Source of the DNA: Planctomycetaceae bacterium
GTDB lineage: Bacteria; Planctomycetota; Planctomycetia; Planctomycetales; Planctomycetaceae
NCBI GenBank assembly: GCA_020426085.1
Contig: JAGQQP010000295.1
Coordinates: 1 to 5,787, forward strand
Length of the DNA: 5,787 bases
Direction of reading: 5' to 3'
Part shown: piece by piece, positions 5,565 through 5,787 of the stretch
Numbering within the stretch: the first letter of the stretch is position 1
Layout of the letters: each line of letters begins with the position of its first letter
Position numbers and translations under genes: made by a program
The notes under the pieces: model-generated
The model's input: only the letters and a program-made list of their open reading frames with translations
The model's database searches: none
Told to the model about the DNA's origin: nothing

Positions 5565-5787
5565 ATGCTGCAAAACGATTTCCAGATCACGGTGACCGGC
5601 CCCGGGGGATATGTAGAAGATCAGAACAGTGTGAATGAGTACCTGGAACATTTTCGAATGCAGATTCTGGATCACTTTCAGCAGTCCCCTGAGTTCTTCC
5701 GAGAGGCCGATTTGAATATCACGCTGAAGGACTTCACGGCGCGAAGGTATGGCAGAGGCATGATGTGGTATTCACTGCGCTGGGAAA
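5565..5787 (+). CDS. Hypothetical protein, 3' end outside the window (first 74 codons)
   Basis: The reading frame starts at ATG 5565 and stays open to the window edge. An in-frame TAA at 5553-5555 excludes a more upstream start, and TAAGG (5553-5557) 7 bp before the ATG is a reasonable Shine-Dalgarno, the clearest in the window apart from that of ATG 2074. An A/T-rich TCAAATAAAATA element (5543-5554) precedes it. The visible N-terminus has no signal peptide. It opens with a likely beta strand (DFQITVTGPGGYV, 5-17), then a long amphipathic helix (about residues 21-45), then a strand (DLNITLKDF, 49-57) and a basic/aromatic segment ending MMWYSLRWE. I do not recognise the family. Coding is supported by the start context and a regular pattern of secondary structure over 74 open codons, but the fragment is too short for a functional call. 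Confidence 0.65.
   Translation, partial: MLQNDFQITVTGPGGYVEDQNSVNEYLEHFRMQILDHFQQSPEFFREADLNITLKDFTARRYGRGMMWYSLRWE

Noticed and set aside
5447..5675. Small ORFs on both strands overlapping the start of the last gene
   Set aside because: They overlap the better-supported ATG 5565 frame, which has a Shine-Dalgarno, and their composition is not protein-like.
1..5787. A defence system, toxin-antitoxin pair or mobile element
   Set aside because: No nuclease, helicase, transposase, integrase or paired small genes are seen; strand alternates and the genes lack a common theme.

Overview
The window reads as bacterial chromosome, most likely from a planctomycete (possibly Gimesia-like). This rests on three things: the secreted five-bladed-propeller protein in the middle is of a type familiar from planctomycete genomes; genes are loosely packed in short, mostly single-gene units of mixed orientation; and Shine-Dalgarno sequences are weak or absent. 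It is inference, because no marker gene is present. No rRNA, tRNA, CRISPR array, insertion sequence or phage gene was seen.

Layout, left to right. (1) 1-1365 (+): the 5'-truncated end of an exported PDZ-domain protein with a long C-terminal coiled coil; the last residues of its signal peptide appear to lie at the very start of the window. (2) 1426-1962 (-): an unrecognised Cys/His-rich protein of 178 residues, convergent with gene 1 across a short gap holding a weak hairpin. (3) 2102-2779 (+): an unrecognised protein, divergent from gene 2, whose 5' end is ambiguous. Its best-placed ATG (2074) is out of frame by one base, and a 17-bp direct repeat spans the start region. A plausible intrinsic terminator follows. 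(4) 2891-4513 (+): a secreted 540-residue protein with a GH43/GH32-like five-bladed propeller, visibly richer in G+C than genes 1 and 3. (5) 4523-5326 (-): a GNAT acetyltransferase, tail to tail with gene 4 and only 9 bp away. (6) 5565-5787 (+): the first 74 codons of an unrecognised gene running off the right edge, divergent from gene 5 across 238 bp that contain mutually exclusive small hairpins.

The genes do not form an evident operon or pathway. Strand alternates at almost every junction, so each gene is probably transcribed on its own. Genes 1 and 4 are predicted to be exported; genes 2, 3 and 5 and the start of gene 6 show no signal peptide. I see no convincing sign of a new multi-gene system. 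The points most worth a second look are the start region of gene 3, an A/T-rich element repeated just upstream of three start codons, and the unusual architecture of gene 1.
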